NCBI GenBank assembly: GCA_023398105.1
Contig: JAEWST010000180.1
Span: 1 to 14,965 of the forward strand
Length of the DNA stretch: 14,965 bases
Direction of reading: 5' to 3'
From: Bacillota bacterium
GTDB taxonomy: Bacteria > Bacillota > Clostridia > Acetivibrionales > DSM-1351
Position numbers and translations under genes: made by a program. Below the pieces are notes generated by a model. It was not told the DNA's origin and searched no databases. It was given only the letters and a program-made list of their open reading frames with translations. This document shows positions 1 through 7,149 of this stretch, piece after piece (positions within the stretch are counted from its first letter, which is position 1; the number at the start of each line of letters is the position of its first letter).

Positions 1-51
1 GGGGACACCCTGATTAAGAGTCAGGTGCTCCACCAACTGAGCTAATAGCGC
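1..51 (-). tRNA. tRNA-Lys (CUU), 3' part cut off by the window edge
   Basis: Read on the minus strand, this starts GCGCTAT (acceptor 5' strand) and continues with the D arm GCTC...GAGC and an anticodon stem CCTGA/TCAGG enclosing the loop CTCTTAA, which gives anticodon CUU and reads the Lys codon AAG. It matches the complete copy at 139-214 except for one D-loop base (G instead of A before GAGC). The T arm and acceptor 3' strand lie beyond position 1. It is the downstream member of a tandem pair. Confidence 0.93.
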
Positions 52-95
52 AAGATTTAATATTAAAATAAATAAAACAATAAAGTGCAATAAGA

Positions 96-124
96 AACCT
101 TTGAAATTTAAGACTTCAAAGGTT
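96..124 (-). terminator. Hairpin between the two tRNA-Lys genes, possible terminator or processing stem
   Basis: A perfect 10-bp inverted repeat AACCTTTGAA/TTCAAAGGTT has a 9-nt loop (106-114). It lies 15 nt after the encoded CCA of the upstream tRNA. On the minus strand it is followed by a T-rich but interrupted stretch (TCTTATTGCACTTTATTG), so termination would be weak. It may instead mark the end of one tRNA unit and allow read-through into the second. Confidence 0.45.
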
Positions 125-138
125 GTCTTAATTGTGTA

Positions 139-214
139 TGGTGCGCCATCACGGGTTCGAACCGGGGACACCCTGATTAAGAGTCAGGTGCTCTACCAAC
201 TGAGCTAATAGCGC
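139..214 (-). tRNA. tRNA-Lys (CUU), complete, CCA encoded
   Basis: The 76-nt cloverleaf on the minus strand has acceptor GCGCTAT/ATGGCGC (one G-U pair), D stem GCTC/GAGC, anticodon stem CCTGA/TCAGG with loop CTCTTAA (anticodon CUU), T loop TTCGAAC and discriminator A. CCA is genomically encoded at 141-139. The T stem is CCCGG/CCGTG, which contains one C-U mismatch (positions 50/64 in tRNA numbering). It decodes AAG lysine codons and is transcribed from the promoter at 259-287. Confidence 0.96.
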
Positions 215-258
215 ATTAATAAGTGCACGACTCGGATATCTTGTCTGAGCACTTTTAC

Positions 259-287
259 ATTATAAGAGGTAAGCTCGGCATTGTCAA
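259..287 (-). promoter_or_regulatory. Consensus sigma-A promoter of the tRNA-Lys genes
   Basis: On the minus strand TTGACA (287-282) and TATAAT (264-259) are separated by exactly 17 nt, a perfect match to the housekeeping consensus as expected for stable RNA genes. The start would fall near 252. The short leader before the tRNA holds a hairpin with arms AAGTGC (221-226) and GCACTT (249-254). Confidence 0.93.
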
Positions 288-485
288 CACTTATTTTTAA
301 AAAAATTAATGAAAATAGCATTAAAATTATTACATTTAAACCACTAAAAGTAGATTATTTACTCAAATTTTAAAAATATATCGGTGTTCAAATGTGTTTG
401 TTTGGTATACTATTTTTATTCTGCTAAGAATTTAAAATTGTTAATATTGAGAAAATTTTAACAGAATAAAAATTATTTTAAAAAA

Positions 486-514
486 TTGTGATATACTATA
501 TTGTACATTATAAA
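486..514 (+). promoter_or_regulatory. Candidate sigma-A promoter for the degS-degU leader
   Basis: TTGTGA (486-491) and TATAAA (509-514) are 17 nt apart. A second -10-like sequence preceded by TG, TATACT at 406-411, lies upstream without a good -35 box. The resulting leader would be about 200 nt and would include the structured region and small ORF at 551-664. The 216-550 stretch is otherwise AT-rich and shows no gene. Confidence 0.45.
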
Positions 515-550
515 AAATGGGTATAAGTATTGTAGACAATTAAGTTATTA

Positions 551-659
551 GGTAGAATATACCTATAACGAGGCAAGAAAATGTCCCCCATTTCTATAAG
601 TGGCGGGTACCACTTTGGTTATCAGGCGTTGAGAATATCTACCGCCTCGATGAAACGCC
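551..659 (+). promoter_or_regulatory. GC-rich, multiply base-paired leader RNA upstream of degS
   Basis: Several complementary blocks stand out in an otherwise AT-rich leader. GGTAGA (551-556) pairs with TCTACC (638-643), CGAGGC (569-574) with GCCTCG (644-649), GGCGTT (625-630) with AACGCC (654-659), and ATAAC (565-569) with GTTAT (618-622). Two hairpins lie inside: GAAAATG/CATTTC with loop TCCCC (577-594) and AAGTGG/CCACTT with loop CGGGTA (598-615). Their loops are complementary (CCC/GGG). The long-range stems cross one another, so they form a pseudoknot or alternative states. I do not recognise a known riboswitch class. No U-tract follows, so control of translation is more likely than attenuation. 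The region overlaps a small ORF, and some pairing could reflect coding sequence by chance. Confidence 0.45.
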
Positions 660-664
660 GCTGA
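581..664 (+). CDS. Candidate 27-residue small protein or leader peptide upstream of degS
   Basis: An ATG at 581 opens a 27-codon frame ending in TGA (662-664). A GAGG ribosome-binding site (570-573) lies 7 nt before the start. The peptide begins MSPISISGG, has an aromatic centre (YHFGYQ) and ends in the basic tail SMKRR. It has no signal peptide and no family I can name. The frame is distinctly more GC-rich than its surroundings, which suggests selection. The proposed SD lies inside a segment (569-574) that can pair with 644-649 in the same ORF, so translation and RNA folding would influence each other. It could be a regulatory uORF, a real small protein made with DegS/DegU, or a chance frame within a structured RNA. 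Confidence 0.4.
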   Translation: MSPISISGGYHFGYQALRISTASMKRR

Positions 665-718
665 TGTAATGAAAAGGTTGGTAACAGGATTTTATTAACA
701 TTTATACAATAACAGAGA

Positions 719-1915
719 GTGAAAAAAACAATGTTAAACTATAAACATAACACAATTGAAATGGATAAAGTCATTAATGATTCAATCAAGGCTCTTGACT
801 TGGGGAAAAAAGAAATAATTGAAATAGCAGAGAACTCTAGACTTGATAGAAAAAGGCTTGAGGACGAACTGGAAATATTAAAAAAAGAGGTTTTTGAAAT
901 TATAAGTGAGATTGAAGAGCTAGAACATAACTTAAAGCAAAGCAAGAAAAAGCTCTTTGATGTTAACAGAGATTTTAATAAATATAGCCAAGGTGAGCTT
1001 GAAAAGGCATATCAAGATGCTGATAATTTGCTCGTCAAGCTTGCTGTAAGGCGTGAGCAAGAGAGATTTTTGATTAAAAGGCGTAACGATATTGAGGTGC
1101 GCATAAAAGATACCACAAAAACTTTAAAACGGGCAGATAACTTGATAGGTCATGTAGGGATAGCTCTTGAATATTTAAGTGGCGAATTGAAAGATGCTGG
1201 AGAAGAACTTGATAATTTACAGCAGAAGCAATACTTGGGAATTAGAATAATTGAGGCTCAGGAAGACGAAAGAAAACGTTTTGCTCGTGAGATTCATGAT
1301 GGTCCAGCTCAATCTATGTCTAACATAGTAATTAAGGCAGAAATATGTGAGAAGCTTATTGACAAGAATATTACTGAGGCAAAGGATGAGCTACGTAATT
1401 TAAAAAAGATTACAAGAGATAGTCTTCAGGAAGTGAGGAAGATAATTTATAATCTTAGACCTATGGCACTTGATGATTTAGGGCTTTTGCCAACATTGGA
1501 AAGGTATGTTATATCATTTAAAGAGGAAACTAGTATTGCTGTTGTACTAAAGGTTAGAAAAGTTGATGATGAATTAAAACCTGCTATTTCACTTACTGTA
1601 TTTAGAATAGTACAGGAGGCACTAAATAATATTTTAAAGCATTCAAAAGCTAAATCTGCATCTATTCTATTAGAACGTATTGAACAGAGACTAATTATAA
1701 GTATAATTGATAACGGAATTGGATTTGACACAAAGGCTATACGAGTTAACAAAAAAAAGAATAAGTCGGATTTAAGCGGAGGATTTGGGCTTTACAGCAT
1801 GAAGGAGAGAGTAGCATTACTTGAAGGAGAATTTGAAGTTAAATCACAGATAGGAAAAGGAACTACAATAAAAATACAAATACCGCTCATAAACGAAGAG
1901 GAGGCTCCTAATTAA
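719..1915 (+). CDS. degS: DegS-type cytoplasmic sensor histidine kinase
   Basis: This sensor kinase should autophosphorylate on His and pass the phosphate to the DegU-like regulator encoded next to it. There are no membrane segments. Residues ~15-180 form a long charged coiled coil (DegS sensory domain). A HisKA_3 dimerisation region follows with the phospho-acceptor in REIHDGPAQ (His193 from the GTG start). The HATPase_c domain has an N box (QEALNNILKHSKA), G1 (DNGIGFD) and G2 (GGFGLYSMKERV). Length is close to Bacillus subtilis DegS (about 385 residues). The start is uncertain: the GTG at 719 has no clear SD, while the ATG at 731 has a GAGAGTG-like SD 9 nt upstream and would put the acceptor at His189, as in B. 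subtilis. Its stop overlaps the degU start by one base, so the two are co-transcribed and coupled. The input signal cannot be read from the sequence. Confidence 0.93.
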   Translation: MKKTMLNYKHNTIEMDKVINDSIKALDLGKKEIIEIAENSRLDRKRLEDELEILKKEVFEIISEIEELEHNLKQSKKKLFDVNRDFNKYSQGELEKAYQDADNLLVKLAVRREQERFLIKRRNDIEVRIKDTTKTLKRADNLIGHVGIALEYLSGELKDAGEELDNLQQKQYLGIRIIEAQEDERKRFAREIHDGPAQSMSNIVIKAEICEKLIDKNITEAKDELRNLKKITRDSLQEVRKIIYNLRPMALDDLGLLPTLERYVISFKEETSIAVVLKVRKVDDELKPAISLTVFRIVQEALNNILKHSKAKSASILLERIEQRLIISIIDNGIGFDTKAIRVNKKKNKSDLSGGFGLYSMKERVALLEGEFEVKSQIGKGTTIKIQIPLINEEEAPN

Positions 1916-2565
1916 TGAATAAAATTAGAGTGATGATTGCTGATGACCACGCTATGGTTAGGCAAGGTCTAAAGACTATTATCGAGCTTGAGGATGACAT
2001 AGAGGTTGTATCTCAGGCAGCTAATGGAGAGCAGGCTGTATTCCTTGCTAGACAAGATAAACCTGATATAATTTTAATGGACATTAATATGCCTGTATTA
2101 AATGGTTTACAAGCAATAAAAATTCTTAAAGAAGAAAATAGCAATTGTAAAATTATTGTATTAACCCTTCATCAAGATAGAGAATATTTATTCAGAACTG
2201 TTCAGCTAGGTTGTGAAGGATATGTTTTAAAGGATGCTGAATCTTCTGTTTTAATAGAAGCAATTAGAAGTGTTTATCAAGAAAAGACATATATTCAACC
2301 CAATATGACGGGTGAACTAGTTAAGGAGTTCAATAGAATAACTCTTATTGAGCAGGACAACTCAATAACAAAAAATCTTACAAATAGAGAAATAGAGGTT
2401 TTGAAATTAATTGCCGATGGCTTAATTAATAAGGAAATAGCTAAAAATTTATTTATTAGTGAAAAGACAGTAAAAAATCACATTTCAAATATATTTAAAA
2501 AGCTTGATGTAAATGATAGAACACAGGCAGCTATCTATGCATTCAAACATAATATAAAAACGTAG
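1915..2565 (+). CDS. degU: DegU-type NarL/LuxR family response regulator
   Basis: This DNA-binding response regulator is the partner of the upstream kinase. The receiver domain (about 1-120) has the acidic pair ADD (residues 9-11), phospho-acceptor Asp56 in ILMDINMP and the conserved Lys in GYVLKD. The C-terminal LuxR-type helix-turn-helix (about 150-210) reads LTNREIEVLKLIADG followed by NKEIAKNLFISEKTVKNHI. The 216 residues are close to the 229 of B. subtilis DegU. The ATG shares its A with the kinase stop (TAATG), and a GAGGAGG SD lies inside the end of degS, so translation is coupled. In Bacillus this family controls exoenzymes, motility and competence. The targets here are unknown, so the symbol is assigned by family and pairing. 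Confidence 0.93.
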   Translation: MNKIRVMIADDHAMVRQGLKTIIELEDDIEVVSQAANGEQAVFLARQDKPDIILMDINMPVLNGLQAIKILKEENSNCKIIVLTLHQDREYLFRTVQLGCEGYVLKDAESSVLIEAIRSVYQEKTYIQPNMTGELVKEFNRITLIEQDNSITKNLTNREIEVLKLIADGLINKEIAKNLFISEKTVKNHISNIFKKLDVNDRTQAAIYAFKHNIKT

Positions 2566-2588
2566 TTCACAATGTATAATCAAATGGA

Positions 2589-2623
2589 ATAACGAAATTA
2601 ACATTTAGGTTAGTTATATTTTT
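2589..2623 (+). terminator. Weak AT-rich terminator candidate after degU
   Basis: An outer stem ATAAC/GTTAT (2589-2593/2613-2617) and an inner stem TAAC/GTTA (2599-2602/2609-2612) enclose the loop ATTTAG and are followed by ATTTTT. The stem is AT-rich and interrupted, so efficiency is doubtful. The rest of 2624-2810 is AT-rich and shows no gene or clear signal. Confidence 0.35.
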
Positions 2624-2812
2624 ACAATTAAAAAAATAAGCTAAATATTGGTTGTGTTTACATAATTTTATTTTATTAATAAACTAATGCAACTAATTTT
2701 GTCTTCAACAGATTTTATAAAAGATGATGCATTAAAATTCAATTACTATCAACTTAAAAAGATAATAATACTATTTAATACAATATTTTTTGAAAAGTAT
2801 TATTTATAAGGT

Positions 2813-2863
2813 TTGTGTTTTGACTGCCTCAAAACTTATACTATTGTAACGATATTTTCGTTA
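2813..2863 (+). promoter_or_regulatory. Promoter region and dyad upstream of the rhomboid gene
   Basis: Two overlapping sigma-A-like readings are possible: TTGACT (2820-2825) with TATTGT (2842-2847) at 16 nt, or TTGTGT (2813-2818) with TATACT (2837-2842) at 18 nt. A dyad TAACGA-5-TCGTTA at 2847-2863 sits just downstream and could be an operator or a small 5' hairpin. An AAGGAG ribosome-binding site follows shortly before the ATG at 2907. Confidence 0.45.
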
Positions 2864-2906
2864 TTTCAGAATATAGGAATTTAATTTTTGTAAGGAGTTA
2901 TATTTA

Positions 2907-4715
2907 ATGAAAACAAATTTAATTAATTCTCTAATTAAATACTTAATTGAGAAAAATAATTTCAATTTAATAAATGCAAATGATGAAGCACTTGACTTTA
3001 GCAGTGGTGTAGCAGGTTTAATTAAGAATTTTCAAGGCACGACAGTATTTCTTGAAGTAATTGATGCAGATAAGTTTAACAATGTACAATTGACTCGAAT
3101 GATGGAAAACTCGGTAGCTATGTTGGAGAGTATAAATGGCAACGATGCATATATATTCAAGTTGTTCTTATTTGACAGCACACCCGATGAAGTAGCATTA
3201 GATATTATTGAAAAGGGTCAAACAGATATTATTCAGGAAAAGAAGTTTTTGAAGTGTATATCAGTGGATGTTTCTGATAAAATTGTTCAAAAGCATTTTA
3301 TTGAGCCATCCTTTGATGGGAATATTGTTAAGACAATGAATAAATTTTTTGAAAAGAATCTTGCTTCAAAAGAAACATCAATAGAAGAAATAAAAGAATT
3401 ATTGGTGAAGAGAAGTAAGGATTATCAAATTGAACTAAAGGCAAAAACGCCATGGGTTACTTATGGGCTTATAGCTGCAAATGTATTGGTATGGCTGCTA
3501 CTGAGGATATTAGCTTATAAAAACAATATGCCATATGTTAATCTTTTAGCTCCATATGGTGCAAAAATAAATTCCCTTATATTAGATGGAGAATACTGGA
3601 GATTCATTTCGGCAATGTTCTTACATTCAAATGAAATACATTTATTAGTAAACTGCTATTCATTGTATATGTTAGGGACACAGGTTGAAAAGCTATTCGG
3701 ACATATGAAAATGACAACAGTATACTTTGTTGCTGGTCTTGTGGGCTCTATTGCCAGCTTTGCTTTTTCAACTAACGCATCTGTAGGGGCGTCAGGTGCT
3801 ATATTTGGACTATTGGGAGCAATGCTGTTTTTTGTATTTAAAAGACCATCCCTTTTAAAAAGTAACTTTGGTGCTAATTTGTTAACTATATTGGTAATAA
3901 ACCTTGTTTATGGCTTTATGAATGAGAGAATTGACAATTATGGACATATTGGAGGGCTTGTTGGAGGCTTTTTAACTACGGGTGTGGTTTATAGAGCAAA
4001 GGAAGAGACTTCAAAAGATAAGCTGTCAAGATTAGTTGCATTTATATTAGTAATTGCAGTAACCTTGGGAGGACTTTACTATAGCTTCAATAATGACCAA
4101 AATAAATATTTTTCAAAAATTGCAGATATAAGCAACTATTTACATCAGAAGAATTATGTTGAATCCGAAAAACTTGCAGAACAGTTACTTGAGCAAGAAC
4201 CTAAAAATGAAGATGTTAAAATAAATGCTCTTGCAGTTTTAATTGATTCAGAGTCAGCTCAGGGCAAATATAATGAGAGCGAAGTACATGCAGAAGAATT
4301 GCTGAAACATGATATTAATAACGATATTAGAATAAGTGTTCTAGCAGGTTTAATTGATTCAGAGACGGCTCAAGGAAAATATAATGAGAGCGAAGTACAT
4401 GCAGAAGAATTGCTGAAATATGATATTAATAACGACACTAAAATGCAGGCGTTGTGGAATTTATGCGTTGCAGAAGCTTCTCAATCAAATCAAACAAAAT
4501 TTGCTGAAGCTGAAGAACATGCAAACCAATTAATAGAATTAAGCCCAAAACATGGACATTTCTTGCTGGGTGTAATTTACTATAACACAAAGGATATTAA
4601 TAATTTAGATAAGGCAAAGAGCGAACTTCTAAAGGCTAAAGAACTAAATGCACCTAATATGGATGCAGTTAACAATATATTATCTAATATTGAAGAGATG
4701 CAGAAGAGTAAGTAA
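2907..4715 (+). CDS. Rhomboid-family intramembrane serine protease with C-terminal TPR-like repeats
   Basis: This is predicted to cleave transmembrane substrates within the bilayer. Residues 1-170 form a soluble N-terminal domain. Six membrane helices lie at about 183-370 and a seventh at about 375-394. Catalytic features are intact: Ser296 in GASGAIFG, His347 in NYGHIGG, and oxyanion residues His245/Asn249 in HLLVN, with the usual WRFISAMFLH before them. Residues ~400-600 are an exposed helical repeat domain of TPR type. It contains two nearly identical 37-residue units beginning IDSE(S/T)AQGKYNESE. At 602 residues it is far longer than a minimal rhomboid, but matches the large Firmicute form (YqgP/GluP) that has an extra N domain and TPRs. 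A good AAGGAG SD precedes the ATG. It appears to be transcribed alone. The substrate is unknown. Confidence 0.92.
   Translation: MKTNLINSLIKYLIEKNNFNLINANDEALDFSSGVAGLIKNFQGTTVFLEVIDADKFNNVQLTRMMENSVAMLESINGNDAYIFKLFLFDSTPDEVALDIIEKGQTDIIQEKKFLKCISVDVSDKIVQKHFIEPSFDGNIVKTMNKFFEKNLASKETSIEEIKELLVKRSKDYQIELKAKTPWVTYGLIAANVLVWLLLRILAYKNNMPYVNLLAPYGAKINSLILDGEYWRFISAMFLHSNEIHLLVNCYSLYMLGTQVEKLFGHMKMTTVYFVAGLVGSIASFAFSTNASVGASGAIFGLLGAMLFFVFKRPSLLKSNFGANLLTILVINLVYGFMNERIDNYGHIGGLVGGFLTTGVVYRAKEETSKDKLSRLVAFILVIAVTLGGLYYSFNNDQNKYFSKIADISNYLHQKNYVESEKLAEQLLEQEPKNEDVKINALAVLIDSESAQGKYNESEVHAEELLKHDINNDIRISVLAGLIDSETAQGKYNESEVHAEELLKYDINNDTKMQALWNLCVAEASQSNQTKFAEAEEHANQLIELSPKHGHFLLGVIYYNTKDINNLDKAKSELLKAKELNAPNMDAVNNILSNIEEMQKSK
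4239..4438 (+). repeat. Tandem 111-bp duplication in the TPR-like domain of the rhomboid gene
   Basis: The segments beginning at 4239 and 4350 are 111 bp (37 codons) apart and differ at only about 6 of the first 88 bases. A 50-base core around AATGAGAGCGAAGTACATGC differs at a single base. The period is an exact multiple of three, so it adds a helical repeat without breaking the frame. The near identity at DNA level, including synonymous sites, indicates a recent duplication. Confidence 0.9.
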
Positions 4716-4876
4716 GTTTTAGATTTAGAAAGGTTTTTGACTCTCTTAGAAATAGGTTCTATGCAATAGTTGGGGTAGAACTGTAAAATGAAATATTATT
4801 TGAAGGTTCAATCATTTTAAAGGTGATTGGATCTTTGTTAGATTTAATCTTGCTTTCGATTAATATACTCAAACTT

Positions 4877-5130
4877 CGCACATAAAAATTTATTTGTGCG
4901 GTAGAATTATCAATGGTTTGTTGCCAAATTAACTCGAAAGTATAGTTGATGCTTACATTGTGCACTTTCGAGTCTCAAAAAACACAAGCGTTTTTTGCCG
5001 CCGCACACATTCACCATCTATGGTTCAAAGTGTGCTAAAACCGAAATCGTGTCGGTTTTTCGGCAAAAATGCTTAGAGCTTGCTGAACAATTTAAACATA
5101 AATGAATACTAAAATCTTATTCAGCAAGCT
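4877..5130. repeat. Cluster of inverted repeats between the rhomboid gene and the toxin remnant
   Basis: Successive dyads fill this gap: CGCACA/TGTGCG (4877-4900), ACTCGAAAGT/ACTTTCGAGT (4932-4941/4964-4973), and GCACAC/GTGTGC with inner ACCAT/ATGGT (about 5003-5035). Then come AAAACCGA/TCGGTTTT (5037-5044/5052-5059) and AGCTTGCTGAA/TTCAGCAAGCT (5077-5087/5120-5130). The fourth is followed by a T run and could end transcription from the rhomboid gene. The rest of 4716-5183 shows no convincing gene. Such density suggests a non-coding palindromic element or the decayed end of a mobile element. Confidence 0.55.
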
Positions 5131-5183
5131 TTACTCATCCAACTAATTCTTACAATTATTCCTAACCCAACTTTCCATTAATA

Positions 5184-5456
5184 ATGCTACCACACCTGAT
5201 ATTACTAAGCTTTAATAGGTATATACAATTATTTTATAAGGATTTAGCAGAAATAGTGGAATACATATCTGCAAATTTGAGTAATCCTATAGCGGCGAAT
5301 AATTTGATTGATAGGGTTGAAAAAGCTATTTTTGACCGATTGGGACATGCAGAAGCATTTGAAATATATCAAACTATAAAAGAGAGAAGATATCAATATT
5401 ATAAATCAAGAAACTCCTTGCTTTATCTACTTAAAAAATCCAGAGAATGTAGATAA
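5184..5456 (+). pseudogene. Truncated ParE/RelE-family toxin remnant
   Basis: The frame contains the N-terminal two thirds of a ParE/RelE toxin: LFYKDLAEIVEYIS, then the helix PIAANNLIDRVEKAI and the strand region AFEIYQTIKERRYQYYK. In this family the protein should continue with a conserved C-terminal strand pair (YYRIYV..N(F/Y)..(F/Y)YVV and an arginine-rich end). Here it leaves the family after about residue 74, and the last codons are supplied by the hairpin at 5411-5468. The N-terminus also lacks the usual short start, there is no SD before the ATG, and no antitoxin gene is adjacent. It is most likely a dead, solitary toxin fragment. A functional short protein is unlikely. Confidence 0.7.
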
Positions 5457-5468
5457 AACAAGGAGTTT
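5411..5468. repeat. Long hairpin (19 of 20 bp) truncating the toxin, possible terminator of pdxST
   Basis: The arms 5411-5430 and 5449-5468 pair at 19 of 20 positions (one C/A mismatch) around an 18-nt loop. The left arm begins AAACTCCTTG and the right arm ends CAAGGAGTTT. It forms the final codons and stop region of the toxin remnant. It also lies about 90 nt beyond the pdxT stop, so on the minus strand it may serve as terminator or 3'-end stabiliser. Only interrupted T runs flank it. Confidence 0.7.
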
Positions 5469-5559
5469 TGGGATTTTAGGTGAAGACATTATTTTTAAAG
5501 TTAATTATCGTTAAAAGTCTTTGTTTTTATGTGAATTACCTTCAAACTTTCTATAAATG

Positions 5560-6150
5560 CTAAGACCTATCGCAATTAACTTTTATCATATCAACAAAAT
5601 ACTTATGAAAGCTTAGATCTTCTGTCAGTTCTGGATGGAAAGAGGTAACTAGCATGTTTTCCTGTCTGCATGCCACGATGTTTTCATTTACACGCAATAG
5701 AACCTCTACATTTGGGGCTGTATCAACCACATATGGAGCACGTATAAACACCAGCGGTATTTCATTAGGTGATATTTCAGGCAGATTTACAGTGATGGAG
5801 AAGCTGCCTAGTTGCCTCCCGTAGCCGTTTCGCATAACTTCAATATCCATTACCTCCAGATGGCGACTTTCATCATTGCAGAGCTTTTTTGCTAGAATAA
5901 TCATGCCGGCACAGGTTCCCCACACAGGCATTCCAGCTAGTATTCTTGATTTCAGAGTATCTGTCAAATCAAAATCCACTAGAAGCTTTCCGATTGCTGT
6001 GCTTTCGCCGCCTGGGATAATTAATGCATCAATAGCTTCAATTTCATTTTTATATTTAACTACACAGGGCTGTATATTTTCAAACTTACCAAGCTTATCA
6101 ATATGCTCTGAAACAGCACCTTGCAAGCCTAAAACACCTACTTTTTTCAT
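5560..6150 (-). CDS. pdxT: PdxT, glutaminase subunit of PLP synthase
   Basis: This class I glutamine amidotransferase hydrolyses glutamine and channels ammonia to PdxS for pyridoxal 5'-phosphate synthesis in the cytosol. The start KKVGVLGLQGAVSEH is typical of the family, and GGEST occurs at 48-52. The catalytic triad is visible: Cys80 in WGTCAGM, His172 and Glu174 in SFHPELT. The 196 residues fit the family. A GAGG SD precedes the ATG. It lies 88 bp downstream of pdxS on the same strand with no promoter seen between them, so it is the second gene of the operon. An intercistronic hairpin (6215-6240) could adjust its expression relative to pdxS. Confidence 0.97.
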   Translation of the reverse strand: MKKVGVLGLQGAVSEHIDKLGKFENIQPCVVKYKNEIEAIDALIIPGGESTAIGKLLVDFDLTDTLKSRILAGMPVWGTCAGMIILAKKLCNDESRHLEVMDIEVMRNGYGRQLGSFSITVNLPEISPNEIPLVFIRAPYVVDTAPNVEVLLRVNENIVACRQENMLVTSFHPELTEDLSFHKYFVDMIKVNCDRS

Positions 6151-6214
6151 AGTGAGATACCTCGAATAATTTTTTGTACAACCTCAGAATTTACTATTCT
6201 TTATGGCTGAAATA

Positions 6215-6240
6215 AATAAGGCTTGCTCAATAGCCTTATT
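6215..6240 (-). promoter_or_regulatory. Intercistronic hairpin between pdxS and pdxT
   Basis: A perfect 9-bp dyad AATAAGGCT/AGCCTTATT with an 8-nt loop overlaps the last bases of the pdxS stop codon. On the minus strand it is followed by TATTTCAG, a poor U-tract. It is more likely an mRNA-stability or partial attenuation element than a full terminator, since pdxT has no visible promoter of its own. Confidence 0.5.
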
Positions 6241-7117
6241 ACCATCCTCTTGAAGCCAATAGACTATTCCCAGACAATTCTCTCACATCAAGTGAATCCA
6301 TAGCAGTTCCCAGTTCCTCAGATACTTCGGCAATAATTTGAGGATCCTTGTAATAAGTAGTTGCTTTAACAATTGCCGCAGCTCTTTTTGCAGGGTCAGA
6401 GGACTTGAAAATACCTGAGCCAACAAACACTCCGTCACAGCCTAGCTGCATCATTAAAGCAGCATCAGAAGGTGTTGCAATTCCACCAGCAGCGAAATTT
6501 ATCACAGGTAATTTCCCGTTTTCGTGAACATACAAAATCAGGTCGTAGGGAGCACCAAATTCTTTTGCAATAGTCATTAATTCCTGTTTAGAAGCACTTT
6601 GAACCTTTCTGATATCAGTAGTTACTGTTCTCATATGTCTAACGGCTTCCACCACATTTCCTGTACCTGCTTCGCCTTTAGTTCTTATCATTGAAGCACC
6701 TTCTCCGATTCTTCTCAAAGCTTCTCCTAAATTTTTAGCACCGCAAACAAAGGGCACTTTAAAGCCGTGCTTGTCAATATGAAATTCTTCATCAGCAGGA
6801 GTCAATACTTCGCTTTCATCTATGTAATCAATATTCAAGGCTTCTAAAACCTGAGCCTCAACAAAATGACCTATTCTGACCTTTGCCATTACAGGAATGG
6901 AAACAGCACTTTGAATTTCTTTTATCATTTTGGGGTCAGACATTCTTGCAACTCCACCCATTTTTCTAATGTCAGAGGGAACTCTTTCAAGTGCCATTAC
7001 AGCAACCGCACCTGCTTTTTGAGCAATTTCCGCTTCTTTTGCGTTTACAACATCCATTATTACTCCGCCTTTTAGCATTTGAGCGAGGTTTTTATTTAAC
7101 TCATATCTTTCAGTCAT
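6239..7117 (-). CDS. pdxS: PdxS, synthase subunit of PLP synthase
   Basis: PdxS builds pyridoxal 5'-phosphate from ribose 5-phosphate, glyceraldehyde 3-phosphate and ammonia supplied by PdxT. The TIM-barrel sequence is strongly conserved: KGGVIMDV with Asp22, the ribose-5-phosphate-binding lysine Lys79 in IPVMAKVRIGH, and the second catalytic lysine Lys147 in MIRTKGEAGTG. The phosphate-binding segment FAAGGIATPSDAA and GVFVGSGIFKS are also present. The 292 residues are standard length. An AAAGGAGA SD lies 7 nt before the ATG. It is first in the operon, divergent from the MocR-type regulator at 7259, and its promoter lies in the shared 141-bp gap. Confidence 0.98.
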   Translation of the reverse strand: MTERYELNKNLAQMLKGGVIMDVVNAKEAEIAQKAGAVAVMALERVPSDIRKMGGVARMSDPKMIKEIQSAVSIPVMAKVRIGHFVEAQVLEALNIDYIDESEVLTPADEEFHIDKHGFKVPFVCGAKNLGEALRRIGEGASMIRTKGEAGTGNVVEAVRHMRTVTTDIRKVQSASKQELMTIAKEFGAPYDLILYVHENGKLPVINFAAGGIATPSDAALMMQLGCDGVFVGSGIFKSSDPAKRAAAIVKATTYYKDPQIIAEVSEELGTAMDSLDVRELSGNSLLASRGW

Positions 7118-7149
7118 AGATAATCTCCTTTACACTATTAGAATTTTTG

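Noticed and set aside
598..615. Resemblance of GGGTACCAC in the degS leader to a T-box
   Set aside because: The flanking bases do not fit GGGTGGTACCGCG, no terminator or stem I is present, and the string is explained by the AAGTGG/CCACTT hairpin.
661..675. CTGATG...GAAA after the small ORF as a hammerhead ribozyme core
   Set aside because: The conserved core (CUGANGA, then GAAA after stem II) is not matched, and no suitable stems I-III surround it.
4759..4965. Minus-strand frame of 68 codons beginning with GTG in the gap after the rhomboid gene
   Set aside because: It has no SD and no recognisable motif, and its start lies in an inverted repeat. The composition is acceptable for coding, so a gene fragment cannot be excluded, but there is not enough to call it.
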